A DNA stretch of 64,000 nt from Oscarella lobularis (taxonomy: Eukaryota; Porifera; Homoscleromorpha; Homosclerophorida; Oscarellidae), in NCBI RefSeq assembly GCF_947507565.1, contig NC_089185.1:1116001-1180000 (forward strand), in the 5' to 3' direction. The position numbers were made by a program, and so were the translations under genes. Positions 52,510-63,294 of this stretch are shown here, one piece after another. Position 1 is the stretch's first letter. The number at the start of each line of letters is the position of its first letter. The notes below the pieces were generated by a model, which saw only the letters and a program-made list of their open reading frames with translations, was not told the origin of the DNA and searched no databases.

Positions 52510-53856
52510 TCATTTCCCGGAAATTTTCAATCGATCTCGTCGTATGACATTGCATATGAATTCGACGTCGCTCTTCTGAAGGTAATGATGTGTGGGCAGA
52601 TAAAATCCGACCCGTCCTAGCCGTTCTGCGTTGGGCAGGTCAGGCAGCTCGTAATGAGAGTCTCGCTGCCGCTGATGCAACAGCAGAGGCGGTTGCAAGT
52701 GCAGCGGAAGAAAATAGTCGCGAGTTTCGATTCCATTCTCGGCCAAGACTCGTCGCAAGCTGCGTCGTTTCTCTTTGGACTCGACTTCGACTCCGAACAC
52801 CCACGGCGTATCGGGACCGAATTTCGACGTGGGCATGAGCACGACGTCGGGCAAATCGGCGAGAAATTCCCTATACCAGGAAGCAATCTCCTCCCTCCTT
52901 TCGGCCACTTTCCACACGTCATCGACCGCCGGCGCGACGAACGCCGCTTCGAGTCCAGACATTTTATAGTTGCCGGACCGGTACAGATGCATGAAATGAT
53001 ATTCGGGCACGAAGCCGTGATTGACGTAGCTCTGTAGTCGATCGTGCAGCAGAACGCCGTCGTCGTCCCAACGTTCGTGCTTCGACAGGACAAAGCCGCC
53101 GTCGCCCGACGTGATCAGCTTGTTCGCGTAGAGACTCGCCGCGGCAAAATCGCCCGTTCGTCCGACGAGTCGACCCTTGTACGTCGTCCCAATCGCCTCG
53201 GCGATGTCCTCGATCAGAACGAGTCGATTATCGTCGCACAGTCGACGAATGGGATCGAGATCGGCGGGGATGCCGTACGTGTGACAGACGACGATCGCTC
53301 TCGTTCGACTCGAGAGACGTTCGCGATACTGTTCGACGCTCGGATTGTAGTCGCCTTCGGCTGCGACGTCGGCGATGACGAGTTTTGCGCCGACGTCGAT
53401 GACGGCGTTCGCTACGGCAATCATTGTCAGTGCCGGAACGATGACTTCGTCGTTGGGACCGATGTTGGCCGCTTTAAGGCATAGAAGCAGGCCCGTGTAG
53501 CCGCTTGAGCAGGCTTTGGCCGTTGGAAGTTCGAATAGGGATTTGAGCTTCTCTTCGAAATTTCGAACTGGTTTCGTTGCCGATGAGATGAGGCCGTTTT
53601 CGATGGCTTCGACGACGCTTGCCTTTGCATGGGGGTGTATGTAGGGCGTTGAGACTGGATAGCGCCATGCGGAGGTTGGTTTTTCCGGCTCGAGGTACGG
53701 CAAACTATCTTTTACTTTCTGCGGTAAGGCGTTAACCGTACTGACAAGAATGTCTTTTAGCGAGAATCGAGGACTCGACATTGCAACGATTGAGCACGCA
53801 ATGCGACTACAGGCGGCGCGGCGGCGGCAGTGATGCACAGCAGACAATACGGGCAT
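52510..53856 (-). CDS. DegT/DnrJ/EryC1-type PLP sugar aminotransferase
   Basis: A single-exon frame of 448 residues; translation may start at M26 (MSSPRFSLKDIL), nearer the usual length. Features of the DegT/AHBA-synthase family: ACSSGYTGLLLCLKAANIGP and DEVIVPALTMIAVANAV; RAIVVCHTYGIPADLDPI; IEDIAEAIGTTYKG with the Asp (D217) that contacts the PLP ring nitrogen; and SLYANKLITSGDGGFV with K246 as the PLP lysine. In bacteria these enzymes put an amino group on 4- or 3-keto nucleotide sugars for surface polysaccharides and antibiotics. They are rare in animals, so the gene may derive from bacteria by transfer. There is no targeting peptide of note. It stands head-to-head with two glycosyltransferase genes. 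It is not simple contamination, being flanked by ordinary spliced animal genes. The exact sugar substrate is unknown. Confidence 0.85.
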   Translation of the reverse strand: MPVLSAVHHCRRRAACSRIACSIVAMSSPRFSLKDILVSTVNALPQKVKDSLPYLEPEKPTSAWRYPVSTPYIHPHAKASVVEAIENGLISSATKPVRNFEEKLKSLFELPTAKACSSGYTGLLLCLKAANIGPNDEVIVPALTMIAVANAVIDVGAKLVIADVAAEGDYNPSVEQYRERLSSRTRAIVVCHTYGIPADLDPIRRLCDDNRLVLIEDIAEAIGTTYKGRLVGRTGDFAAASLYANKLITSGDGGFVLSKHERWDDDGVLLHDRLQSYVNHGFVPEYHFMHLYRSGNYKMSGLEAAFVAPAVDDVWKVAERREEIASWYREFLADLPDVVLMPTSKFGPDTPWVFGVEVESKEKRRSLRRVLAENGIETRDYFLPLHLQPPLLLHQRQRDSHYELPDLPNAERLGRVGFYLPTHHYLQKSDVEFICNVIRRDRLKISGK

Positions 53857-54292
53857 GTATCGCCACGCCTTCTAGAGGGATCTTCCCTTACTGCAGTTTC
53901 TTCCTCTGCTGAGGCAGCGTTCTCCACGCCTTTACAGTAGAGGAAGTGGGTATAGGGAGCGGTCCCTTGCACACTTGCAAGCAGCTCTCGTCTTCTCGGT
54001 GCGGCGCGAATTTTCTCCTCTGCTGAAGCAGCCAATTAGGCTAACGTAATTTAATAAAAAAAACTACGAGGTAAACTTCGATTATTGCCAAGCACAAAGA
54101 CGATCGGGTGACGTACCTTCGCTGGAACGACTAAACGAATCATGCAGATGAGTCACGGAGCAATCATCGCTCGTTCGGGACTCACCCTCGTGCCCACGCT
54201 CCGCCCTTGCACGTGCCCAAACAGGCCCTGGTGTCGGTGTGCGGCGCTTCGCAAACGGACATAATACCCATATCCTGACCGCCACTCTCTAT
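53857..54292. promoter_or_regulatory. Divergent region between aminotransferase and glycosyltransferase genes
   Basis: 436 bp between the two start codons. It carries short direct repeats containing tcctctgctga(g/a)gcagc near 53910 and 54018. It probably holds both promoters; co-regulation is inference. Confidence 0.35.
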
Positions 54293-56280
54293 ATGGAAAG
54301 CTTCGTCCGTCCTAAGCTTCGCGTGCGACGACGCGACTGGAACCATCACCATCGCGACGGATGGGGATACGTCGTTCGCGAGATGTTGGAGAAACATTTT
54401 CATTCAGACGACGGTCTCACGGAATGCATCGCATCCGTAGAAGACGAAATCGTTCGCATATCCACTTCAGGTTCGACGCTGGAGTCGTCGCCTTTCTGCA
54501 GACCGTGGGTGGGCTTTGTCCACCAGGCGGTGAACACGTCGTACGAGGACTTCCCCGACTTACGACGTCTTGTCGCCAGTCCCTTGTTCCAACGAGCCCT
54601 GATTCAATGTCAAGGACTGTTTGTTTTGTCCAGCGTAAATAAAGCGTACTTGACGATACCTCGCGAGGATTTTCTCGCTGTCAACGTCTGCTTCTGTCCA
54701 TATCCCGCCGTTCCAGTTCCAAGTAGGTATCGCTTTTCATTCGAAAAATTTTGCGAGAACGAGCCGCGACGCGTCGTCATGATTGGTCGTTACTTGAGGA
54801 AGTTTCAGGACATATACGATCTGCCCGTTCCGATGGGATTTCAAAAGTATCTATTGAAACCGTTTGATGACGAAAGATGGGACCGCCTTCAGCTTCATAT
54901 CGCCGTCAATGAAACGGTGAAGTGCGTCGAACGCCAGCCGTCCGACAACTACGACGATCTCCTGTCGCAATCGCTCGTCTTTCTCAGTCTGAGCGACGCG
55001 GCCGCGTGTACGACCGTCGTCGAATGCATCGCCCGATGCACTCCTTTGCTCGTCAATCGTCTGCCGGCTTTGGAAGAATATCTCGGCGTCGAGTATCCGC
55101 TTTTCTACGAGAGCCTGAACGAGGCCGCTCGGTTGTTGACGCTCGATAAAATCGAGCGTACCCATCGCTATTTAGCCACGATGCCAAAGAGACGATTCGT
55201 TGAACCGGATTCGTTTCTGAGAGCGATTAGCAACAGTGCCATCTATCGCTCTCTCCCTTCCTCCGAAACGTCTTCTCGATGCGACATCACGGTGATTCTT
55301 TGCTCGTACAAACGAGTCGATTCCATGGACGAAATTCTCCGTCGTCTCTGGTGTCAAGACTTCGCCGGAAGGTATCGCATTGTGCATAGACAAATGAATA
55401 AAAAAAATGCGATTCGAGTCGACTTTTAGTTTTGAAATCATCGTCTGGAATAACAACTCTTCCACGCAATCCCGACTGTCGGCGCTCTGCCAATCGTATC
55501 GCAGCGAGAAACGTCGCAGCGTCAAACTCATCCATAGCAGCGAGAACTACTACTGCATCGTTCGTCAGGCGATCGCACATCTCATGAACGGCACGACGCT
55601 CGTGACGTGCGACGACGACGTCTTGCCAGAACCGACCTACCTGTCCAAATTCTACGCCAAGTACGAGAGATACGGCGAGTCGGCCGCCTTGTGCTGTCGC
55701 GGTCACATCTTTCGCAATCACGCACTCGACGACGTCGATCCCGCGCGCTTTTGGACTCGCCAATGCGAGTCGAAAATCTTTTGCGACGAGACGCGGGACG
55801 ACGTGCAGGTAGGAAGAGTTTTCCGGGATTTGTATCCCGTATTGTTCCTTTCAGGTACACTTTCTCCACGGCTGCGCTTGTCTCATACCGCGTCGCGTGC
55901 TACTTCGAGTGCTCGAGTATCCCATGCCCGATGCCGAGTTTGCGCTGATCGACGACTACTGGCTCTCCTTCGTCGTATCCCATCACCTGGGATACCCAAT
56001 ATGGAAAATACAGGGCAGCACGATGTTTACGATGACGGCGAGCGCCGTCGCTCCGGATTGCGCGATGGCACTCAATCCTGACGTCGTTGAGCAGCGAATC
56101 AAATTCTACGTCTATCACATGAAAGAAGGATGGCCCGGCGAAAAGAAAAAACACGCCGACAAGAGAAACAGAGAGGGGCGGCAAGTCGACGTCTTCGAGT
56201 ACGAGCCCACTCCAAAAAATCGCGCCATCGAGGCGGAGGTTCACCAATATCAACCACTGCCAGATCAATATTCATTTTAA
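54293..56280 (+). CDS. Two-domain glycosyltransferase, copy 1
   Basis: Exons 54293-55371, 55430-55808 and 55855-56280 give about 627 residues. The start at MESFVRPKLRVRRRDWNHHH aligns with the start of copy 2. The N-terminal half (DGWGY, WVGFVHQAVN, GLFVLSSVNKAYL, VVMIGRYLRKFQDIYDLPVP, VECIARCTPLLVNRLPALEE) has the character of a GT-B glycosyltransferase, with a conserved YLGVEYPLFYE segment. The C-terminal half is GT-A-like: ITVILCSYKRVDSMDEILRR; FEIIVWNNN; KLIHSSENYYCIVRQAIAHL; and VTCDDDV, which supplies the DxD metal site. Then follow LCCRGHIF and LIDDYWLSFVVSHHLG. No signal peptide or membrane segment is visible, so it may act in the cytosol. The substrate is unknown. Its tandem paralogue follows 88 bp downstream. 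Confidence 0.75.
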
Positions 56281-56368
56281 TCATTGAATTTTTGAGACGA
56301 CCTTTTTTTCTTATTTCTTATTTTCTATTGTATTGATATCACTGAGCCCCCCACTCCCTTTTGGGAAA

Positions 56369-58170
56369 ATGAACGACTTGAGTCGCAAGCTCAAAGTCGT
56401 GGATCCGACCCTGTGGAATCACCATCGAGGCGGTTGGAACTACGCGATGGGCCTCCTCAGGGAGCACCTCCACGCGAACGACGACGAGGCGGCGACGCTC
56501 TGCATCAGCTCGGTCGAAGACTACGTCTGCGACGACAAACCCGTCGACGAACCGTGGATCGGCTTCGTTCATCAGGTGCCGCGCACCGATTCCCGTCTCT
56601 ATCCGTGGTTTCCCGATTTGGATCGGTTGACGAAGAGCGAGCACTTCGTCGAACGCATGTTGCCCCGGTGTCGCGGTCTCTTCGTTCTATCGTCGATCGT
56701 GCGCGACTATCTCGCGACGCATTTGCGCCCGAGCGTGCCCGTGACCAAGGTTTGGTATCCGGCGACGCCCGGAGGACGCGCGTTCGATTGGGACGCGTTC
56801 GTCGGCGTCGCGTCGCGCACCGTTCTCTTCGTCGGCGAGTATCTGCGCAATTTTCGCGCCTTCGACGATCTCCAATTACCGTCGAACTATCGAAAAGTTC
56901 TTCTCAAGGCGCCCGACGTCGATTTCGATCGTTTGGGAGTGCGATTCGGCGACGACGTCGAGTTGAGAGAGCGCGTCGACGACGACGAGTACGATCGACT
57001 TCTCTCGCAAAGCGTCGTCTTTCTGAATCTTCTCGACGCGCCGGCGAACACGACCGCGATCGAATGTCTCGCGCGTAACTGCCCCCTTGTCGTCAATCGG
57101 CTTCCCGGATTAGAAGAATATCTCGGCGTCGACTATCCGCTCTTCTACGAGGGAACCGATCTCGACGCGGCGGCGCGTCTCGTCGTAGATGACGAGGCGC
57201 TTCGAGCTGCCGTCGATTATATGAAATCGTCGTCGCTGAAGCGAAATCTCGACGGAATCGAGTTCGTTCGCGACGTGCATCGATCGGCGATCTACGTCGG
57301 CTTGCCGACGCCGCCGTCGCTGGCGAACGGGCCGCTACAGCAGCGATTTTGCGCTACCGTCGTCATTTGCTCGTATAAACGTGTTTATAACATCGAGAAG
57401 ATTTTGCGTCGCTTCGCCAATCAGCAGGGAAATCCGGGACGTTTCGAGGTGATGGTGTGGAACAACAATTACGACGAGTCGGCGAATCTCGATGGCATAT
57501 GTCAATCATTCAGCGAGACGCTTCATCTCAAGTTGATTCACAGTACGGAGAACTATTACTGCATCATACGCCTGGCCGCTGCGTCGTTGATGCGCAGCGA
57601 CGTGATGATCATTTGCGACGACGACGTCATTCCGAGAGAAAATTTCGTCGAAAGATTTCTCACGAAGTACAACGAGTACGGACCAAACGCCGTCCTTTGC
57701 TGTCGAGGTCACGTTTTCGACGATCACGAGCTCGATGAAGAGAAGCCACAACAATGTTGGGAAGAGTACGAGAACTTGAGATTCTATGGACAGGAGAAAG
57801 ACGACATGCAGGTAGGTCGACGGGCGTGACGACTTCGTTGACGTCATCTTTTGTGTTATAGATTCATTTCTTGCACGCTGACACGTGCCTCTTTCCGCGA
57901 CATCTTCTGCTCAAGGCTGCGACGTACGAGCTTCCGTCGCGCGAGTTCATTCTCGTCGACGACTATTGGTTGTCCTTCGTCTTTTCTCACCATTTGAACG
58001 TGCCCATATGGAAAATCAAGGGGGACGATATGTTTGAATCGACGGAATGTTCGGAGGATCGTAGCAAGGCGCTCTTCTATAATCCTCGAGTCGAGGAGCA
58101 ACGCATACGGTTCTACATTTATCACATGAGATGCGGATGGCCGAAAAGCTTGCATCTAAAACACGCATGA
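56369..58170 (+). CDS. Two-domain glycosyltransferase, copy 2
   Basis: Two exons, 56369-57811 and 57862-58170, give about 583 residues. The same architecture as copy 1 is seen. The N-terminal GT-B-like half has LWNHHRGGWNYAMGLLREHL, WIGFVHQVPRTDS, GLFVLSSIVRDYL, VLFVGEYLRNFRAFDDLQLP, AIECLARNCPLVVNRLPGLE and YLGVDYPLFYEG. The GT-A-like half has TVVICSYKRVYNIEKILRRF, FEVMVWNNN, KLIHSTENYYCIIRLAAASL, MIICDDDVIP with the DDD motif, CCRGHVFDDHEL and LVDDYWLSFVFSHHLNVP. The single intron falls after the conserved DDMQ, the same site as the second intron of copy 1, so the pair arose after that intron. It is convergent with EFCAB6, 156 bp apart. Confidence 0.78.
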
Positions 58171-58326
58171 AATGTTGCGAATTCTTTTATCTTGGCCGAA
58201 CCTTTAGGAATTTTATAGACTCTCTTTTTTCGTGGGGCCCTTTTTTTATACACAGAATGATCACTACCATTTTTGACATGCCCGAGCATACACGCGCTCA
58301 TCGTGCACAAACACAGACAAGACGAG

Positions 58327-61300
58327 TCAGAAATCCATGAGTGCATTGAGAAATTCGCGATAGGATATTGTACCGTCGCTCACCTGAAACTCTGTCGCCA
58401 CGTGCTCAAAGTCTTCGTCGCTCACGTCGACGTCGCAAAGCTTCAGGACGGCGCGCAATTCGTCTCGACGCACGAGCCCCTTTCCGGTTGTGTCGAGTTT
58501 CTGAAAGTAACGTCGAAGGGGCTTCCACTGGGCAAGCAACTGCCGAGAAGAAAATGTTGGGAAAAAAAAGTACCTACTGCAATTTCCTCTGTACCTGATT
58601 TCTGAAATTGATCACTAAGCCAGGTACTCCTTTTGTAGGATTTTGTGGTATTGCTGGCACAGGCTATGTCAATGCGATTTATGCGAAAAATGCTCTTTTC
58701 TAATATACTGCACCCACCTGAAGTTCTTCTGTGACGTCTCTCTTCTTGTGCGACAACAGTACGCCCATATCATTGCCAACTCTGTAGGTCTGATCTGGCG
58801 GCTGGAACGGTTCGAGAAAGGCGACGTAGCTGACTCTATAAATAAGATATACAGTATGTTAAACCTTCAAGGGAATTCACACTACCGTCCGTCCTTGAAT
58901 GGATCGAAACGGTTGGCCATGACGTCCAATTCCGACTGCGTCAAATCCGACACGAGATTCTTGACCACTTCGTGAAAGCCGCTCCTATCTACCAGCCCCG
59001 TACCGCCGGCATCAAGAGCGGCGAACCGCTTTCGAACGGCCGCAAAATGAAGACGCAACTACGGAGTATATATAAACAGAAAAAAGGAGTTTTCAAACTT
59101 CGACTAACCTTTGCTTTTAGTTTGTGCTCAACCATGTCTTCGGATCGATGAAGCGTCTTTGACCTCTGAAAGCAGTGGTCATCGGTCCATTTCTTGTTCA
59201 CACGTTGGCGCCTTGTTACGCCTGTCAGTTACACGCGCTTCCCCATGACGAATGCCCCCTTTTTACCCGGCTCACCCGCTGACTTGATTTTGAAATCAAA
59301 ATGACGCATGAACTCGTGGAAATCGAGAGTGTTGTTTGCATTCTTGATGAAGTTTGCCCAAAGCCGCGACATCTCCGACTTGGTAAGATCGATTTGGAAT
59401 CTGCACCAAAAACGATGTCGATGCAATTAATCAAAGCCTCACAACGTACCGGTGAAAATATTCCCAGAGCATAGTCTGATTGAAATGCTCCAAATTTGAC
59501 TCGTCAATCTCTTCGAAAACCTACCAAACAAACAGCGCAATTCTTCATACGAAATAGATGCGATTCCCTCTCCTTACACGTCTTAAATCGGTATACTGAG
59601 GTTTCAAAATCAATCTAATGTGATCTTCAATTTCTTCAACAGACCTGCCTTCCATTTCCCCTTCAACATCTAAATCCTCCTTTTCATTTGCTGCAAATAC
59701 CTGTCTACAGTACCATTGTGAGCACTTTATCCTCCGTACAGAATAGATCTTCTTACCTCGTATTTCCCCTATCAAACTTCTCCAGAAATTCTCCGTACGG
59801 AACGAGTCCGTCCGAAGTCAAGTGTACGTTTCTTAGAAGTTCCGCAAAATCCCTATCGGTAATCATTTTCTTCAATTTCGCTTCCAATATAGCTCTGAAT
59901 TCCTTCTTCGATATTACACCGGTGCCTGCCTGATCCAGCGCTCTAGTGTAATAATGTCAAGTGAACATAGAGAGATGCCGCCTAAAAACGCTCATACTGA
60001 AAAGTTCCCAGAAGTGAAAGAAAATCGCCTTGAAAGAGTTTCATCAACGACGACTCGGCGCCGGAAGCCGTCACGGCGCTCGCTTTTCCAGGCCTCTTAT
60101 TGAACCTGCATATCGAGAGTAGAGGAGTCAAAGTTCTCTCCTTTCTCCCCCTACTCGTGGTTAGGATCAGTCAATATGCCACTGGCAACGCTTCCCTCGC
60201 GACGATCCATGAACCGTCGAATGAAGTCGTTGTAGGAGAAAAGGGAGACGGAGCCCAATTGGCCGCGACCAGCGATGCCACATCTGAAAATTAAGAAAAA
60301 CTAGTAGAAAAACGACGACGAACAACGGTTAAATTAAAGAACCTTCGAAGTAGTAAGTCGCATTCCTGGGCTGTCAACTGAATACCGAATTCGCTGAGAG
60401 CAAGACGAAATCCCTCTCGAGATATCTTTGAATTATAAAAAATCAAGGTCACCCTCCCCCCCGCGCATTCTATGAATATTGATTCGCTCACTTTTCCCGT
60501 TCCACGCGCGTCGACTTTTCTAAACGCCGTTCTCATTCGTACAAATCCCTTATTGAACTAAGGAAGTCTCCCCTAACGAATGCGACGGCCTGTGCGCGTT
60601 CTCTTTCTTACTTGCTCCCTTAGCATCTCTTCGATCCTGGTGACATTGCCGTCATCGTCGTCGTCATCGTCGTCATCGTTGTCGCGATTCCGTCTCTTTT
60701 TTCTAGGCGGACTCTGACGCGGCAAAATGCGCTCGCCTGCACAGCGAGATAAATTCACAAAACAAGCGCGTGCGTCTCTCTCTCTCATGCCTTTGGCATT
60801 CTCTTTTATTGACAGACCGAGCTTGTTCATCAACTTCTCCACGTGAATGACGCCTCTCTCTTCGGAGTCGTACCGTCGCCAGAGCTTATCAAACTCCTCC
60901 TCTTCGATGGGAAAGTTGAGTCGGTTGAGCAGGTTGAGAAATTCCGGTTTGATTAGAATTCCGTTCGTTTTTCCCGACGGAAACAGTTCGCCCATCGTTG
61001 AGAATCGATCGCGCACTTTGCCTCGAAGCTGCTGGTGGACTTGAAAGGCGGTCATGAATCTCGGCCCGTGACGAGACACGGGGTCAAGCCACTTGATCGA
61101 AGCCTGTCAGAAAAGAAAACATCTGCGTTACGACGAGCCAGTTAAATTTGCCTGCCCGCCTTTTTGTGAAAGTGAGAGTAGAAATCGTCGAAGGATATAG
61201 CATGTCTTTTATTCAAGCCAAGCCTTTAAAAATGATCCGTGGAGAACAACGAAACGTACTAGTAGCACGTTTGCGTCACCTTTCCAATAGTTTCTGATAC

Positions 61301-61995
61301 GTGTGATTCGTTAGGTGCGGGAAAAGATTGGTCAGTATACGAAAGAGGGCTTCACTAGACAATTATCAGTATTTAAATAATAATAAAAATAAAAAGACTT
61401 TCTCCTCCTCCTCCTCCCTCCTACCGGCTGACGTTTCCTTTGCCCGTTGCGTCAAACGCCTTGAACGCGTAATTGATCTGATAAAAGCATCCCGTTCGAA
61501 ATTTCTCTCCGAGCAAAGCAATCATCTAAGAAGCCCCTCCTCTCAATCTGCAATATTAGAAAAAACGCACACGAGTCCTACGTCATCGGCCGTCATTTGT
61601 CCTCTCTGATTTCCCTGAGTGCGCGGCCTGACAGCAATTCGTCGACTGAACGCTCGACTACCGATCGCCCGAATGGGAGCTCCCTGCGGAGCGGTCACTC
61701 CCTCCTCTTCCGGAACAGCGGGGAGTTTCTGATGAAGAGACGGCAATTCGGCGAGCCCGGTCGTCGTCGCCGGCCGATCGTTTGGCGTCGACGCCGCCGT
61801 TGCTAAGGCGCCGCCCGTCGACGGACGAGCGGCGTTCGATCGCGACGCGAGACCGCGCACGCGTAGGGAATCCGTTGCGGCGGAGTCGACTCCCCGCTGT
61901 TTGGCGAAGGGGTGCTCGATGCGGGGAAGGCGCGGAAGTTTGGCGGCCGTTGTCGTCGTCTCCGATTCGAGTTGTATGTTCGCTGTCGTTGCCAT
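58327..61995 (-). CDS. EFCAB6: EFCAB6-like multi-EF-hand protein
   Basis: Many small minus-strand exons. The start at 61995 (MATTANIQLESETTTTAAKL) is followed by a disordered, Ala/Arg/Thr-rich N-terminus. Repeated degenerate EF-hand pairs follow: FLNLLNRLNFPIEEEEFDKL with WRRYDSEERGVIHVEKLMNK (about 60.8-61.0 kb), FRKVDARGTGKVSES (60.5 kb), LRNVHLTSDGLVPYGEFLEK (59.8 kb), DLTKSEMSRLWANFIKNANN (59.3 kb), and others. The last exon, QWKPLRRYFQKLDTTGKGLV to ISYREFLNALMDF, matches the C-terminal end of vertebrate EFCAB6 closely. EFCAB6 (DJBP) is a ciliary/testis EF-hand protein, a microtubule-inner protein of axonemal doublets, and binds DJ-1. An aspartate run encoded near 60650-60690 is unusual. 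Vertebrate EFCAB6 is about 1500 residues; this gene is shorter. Confidence 0.8.
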
Positions 61996-62172
61996 TTGCG
62001 CTGGTTGCGATTTCTTTTTTCTGGTTCTTTTTCCTGCTTGCACGCGTTTGGCGTGTGCAGCAACAAATGCGTAGCTACTGGCAACTGCATTGAGTTCGCG
62101 AGACGCGTGCGGAATTCTTTTGTGTATCCGGGCTTTCTGCTTCACGTGCGCACGAGCCTGCGAGAAACGACG
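61996..62172. promoter_or_regulatory. Divergent promoter of EFCAB6 and RPL10A
   Basis: 177 bp between start codons. The RPL10A start follows a pyrimidine-rich stretch typical of ribosomal-protein transcription starts (gctttctgcttcacg). Positions of transcription starts are inferred. Confidence 0.35.
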
Positions 62173-63127
62173 ATGAGGTATGAGTGATATCCGTCCTTTT
62201 CTAACCGATCCTTCGATTCGAGTTCCTTTCGTGGCATCGCATTCCTTTGTTATGTTCTTTTGATGTTACCCTTGCTCGAAAGAACGACTCTTATTGACGC
62301 AATCTCTCCCGTCCCGCAGCAAAGTTCCACGAGACACGCTATACGATTCGGTGAAGCAAGTTCTAGCCGGATCGAAAGAGAAGCAGCGAAAATTTCTCGA
62401 AACAGTCGAGCTGCAAGTGTCTCTAAAGAACTACGATCCCCAGAAAGACAAACGATTCAGCGGAACAGTGAAGTAGGGCAAAATAGCAAAAGGGAGTGGG
62501 GTCCCATTTCAACGTACCTCGTTTCCCCGTAGACTTAAGCACATCCCTCGTCCAAAAATAAGCGTATGCATCTTCGGCGACCAACAGCACTGCGACGAAG
62601 CGAAGGCGAACAACTTCCCGTTCATGACAGTCGACGATCTAAAGAAATTGAACAAGAACAAGAAAGCCGTCCGAAAGCTCGGTAAAATAGTCGAACACGT
62701 TCGATATTTCGCTGTCGAGCCCGATCGTGCCTATAGCGAAAAAGTACAACGCGTTTTTGGCGTCGGAGAGTCTCATTAAACAAATTCCCCGTCTTCTCGG
62801 TCCTGGACTGAACAAAGCGGGAAAATTTCCGACTCTCATTACGCACCAGGAGAATATGGTCGCCAAAGTGAATGACGTGAAGGCGACGATCAAATTTCAA
62901 ATGAAAAAGGTGATTGCTTCGTTTTTTTTGGGTAATTTTTTCATGTTTCGTCAAAGGTGCTCTGCTTGGGGGTTGCTGTCGGAAATGTAAGTATGAATGA
63001 AGACCAATTGGCTGGCAACATACATCTGGCCATAAATTTCCTTGTGTCGCTGCTCAAGAAGAATTGGCAGAACGTGAGAGCACTCTACATCAAGAGCTCG
63101 ATGGGAAAGCCGCAACGTCTATACTAA
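62173..63127 (+). CDS. RPL10A: 60S ribosomal protein L10a (uL1)
   Basis: Five exons: 62173-62177, 62320-62472, 62533-62681, 62737-62909 and 62957-63127, all phase-consistent. The product begins [20 protein letters not shown] and continues [80 protein letters not shown] and [20 protein letters not shown]. It ends MGKPQRLY, the universal eukaryotic uL1 terminus. Length (about 216 residues) equals the family norm. It forms part of the L1 stalk of the large ribosomal subunit. The minute first coding exon (ATG plus AG) is typical of animal ribosomal-protein genes. Confidence 0.97.
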
Positions 63128-63180
63128 CTTGGTCTCGTTGTACTTTTTTGCTTTTGCTCTCTAAATCCAAGTAACTTGGA

Positions 63181-63186
63181 AATAAA
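63181..63186 (+). terminator. RPL10A polyadenylation signal
   Basis: An AATAAA lies 54 bp after the RPL10A stop codon, followed by a T-rich stretch; this is a suitable polyadenylation signal. Confidence 0.6.
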
Positions 63187-63294
63187 GTTGAAATTTACCT
63201 TTACCTTGTGCTTTGTTGTCGCCGGCAGTGCACAGCGTTTTAGATTTTTTCTCGCGATAGGATAATTCAAAAATTCGATTTCGTGAAAATTCAA

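Noticed and set aside
52590-53484. Plus-strand frames opposite the aminotransferase
   Set aside because: Shadows of the GC-rich coding strand; no start context, splice support or homology.
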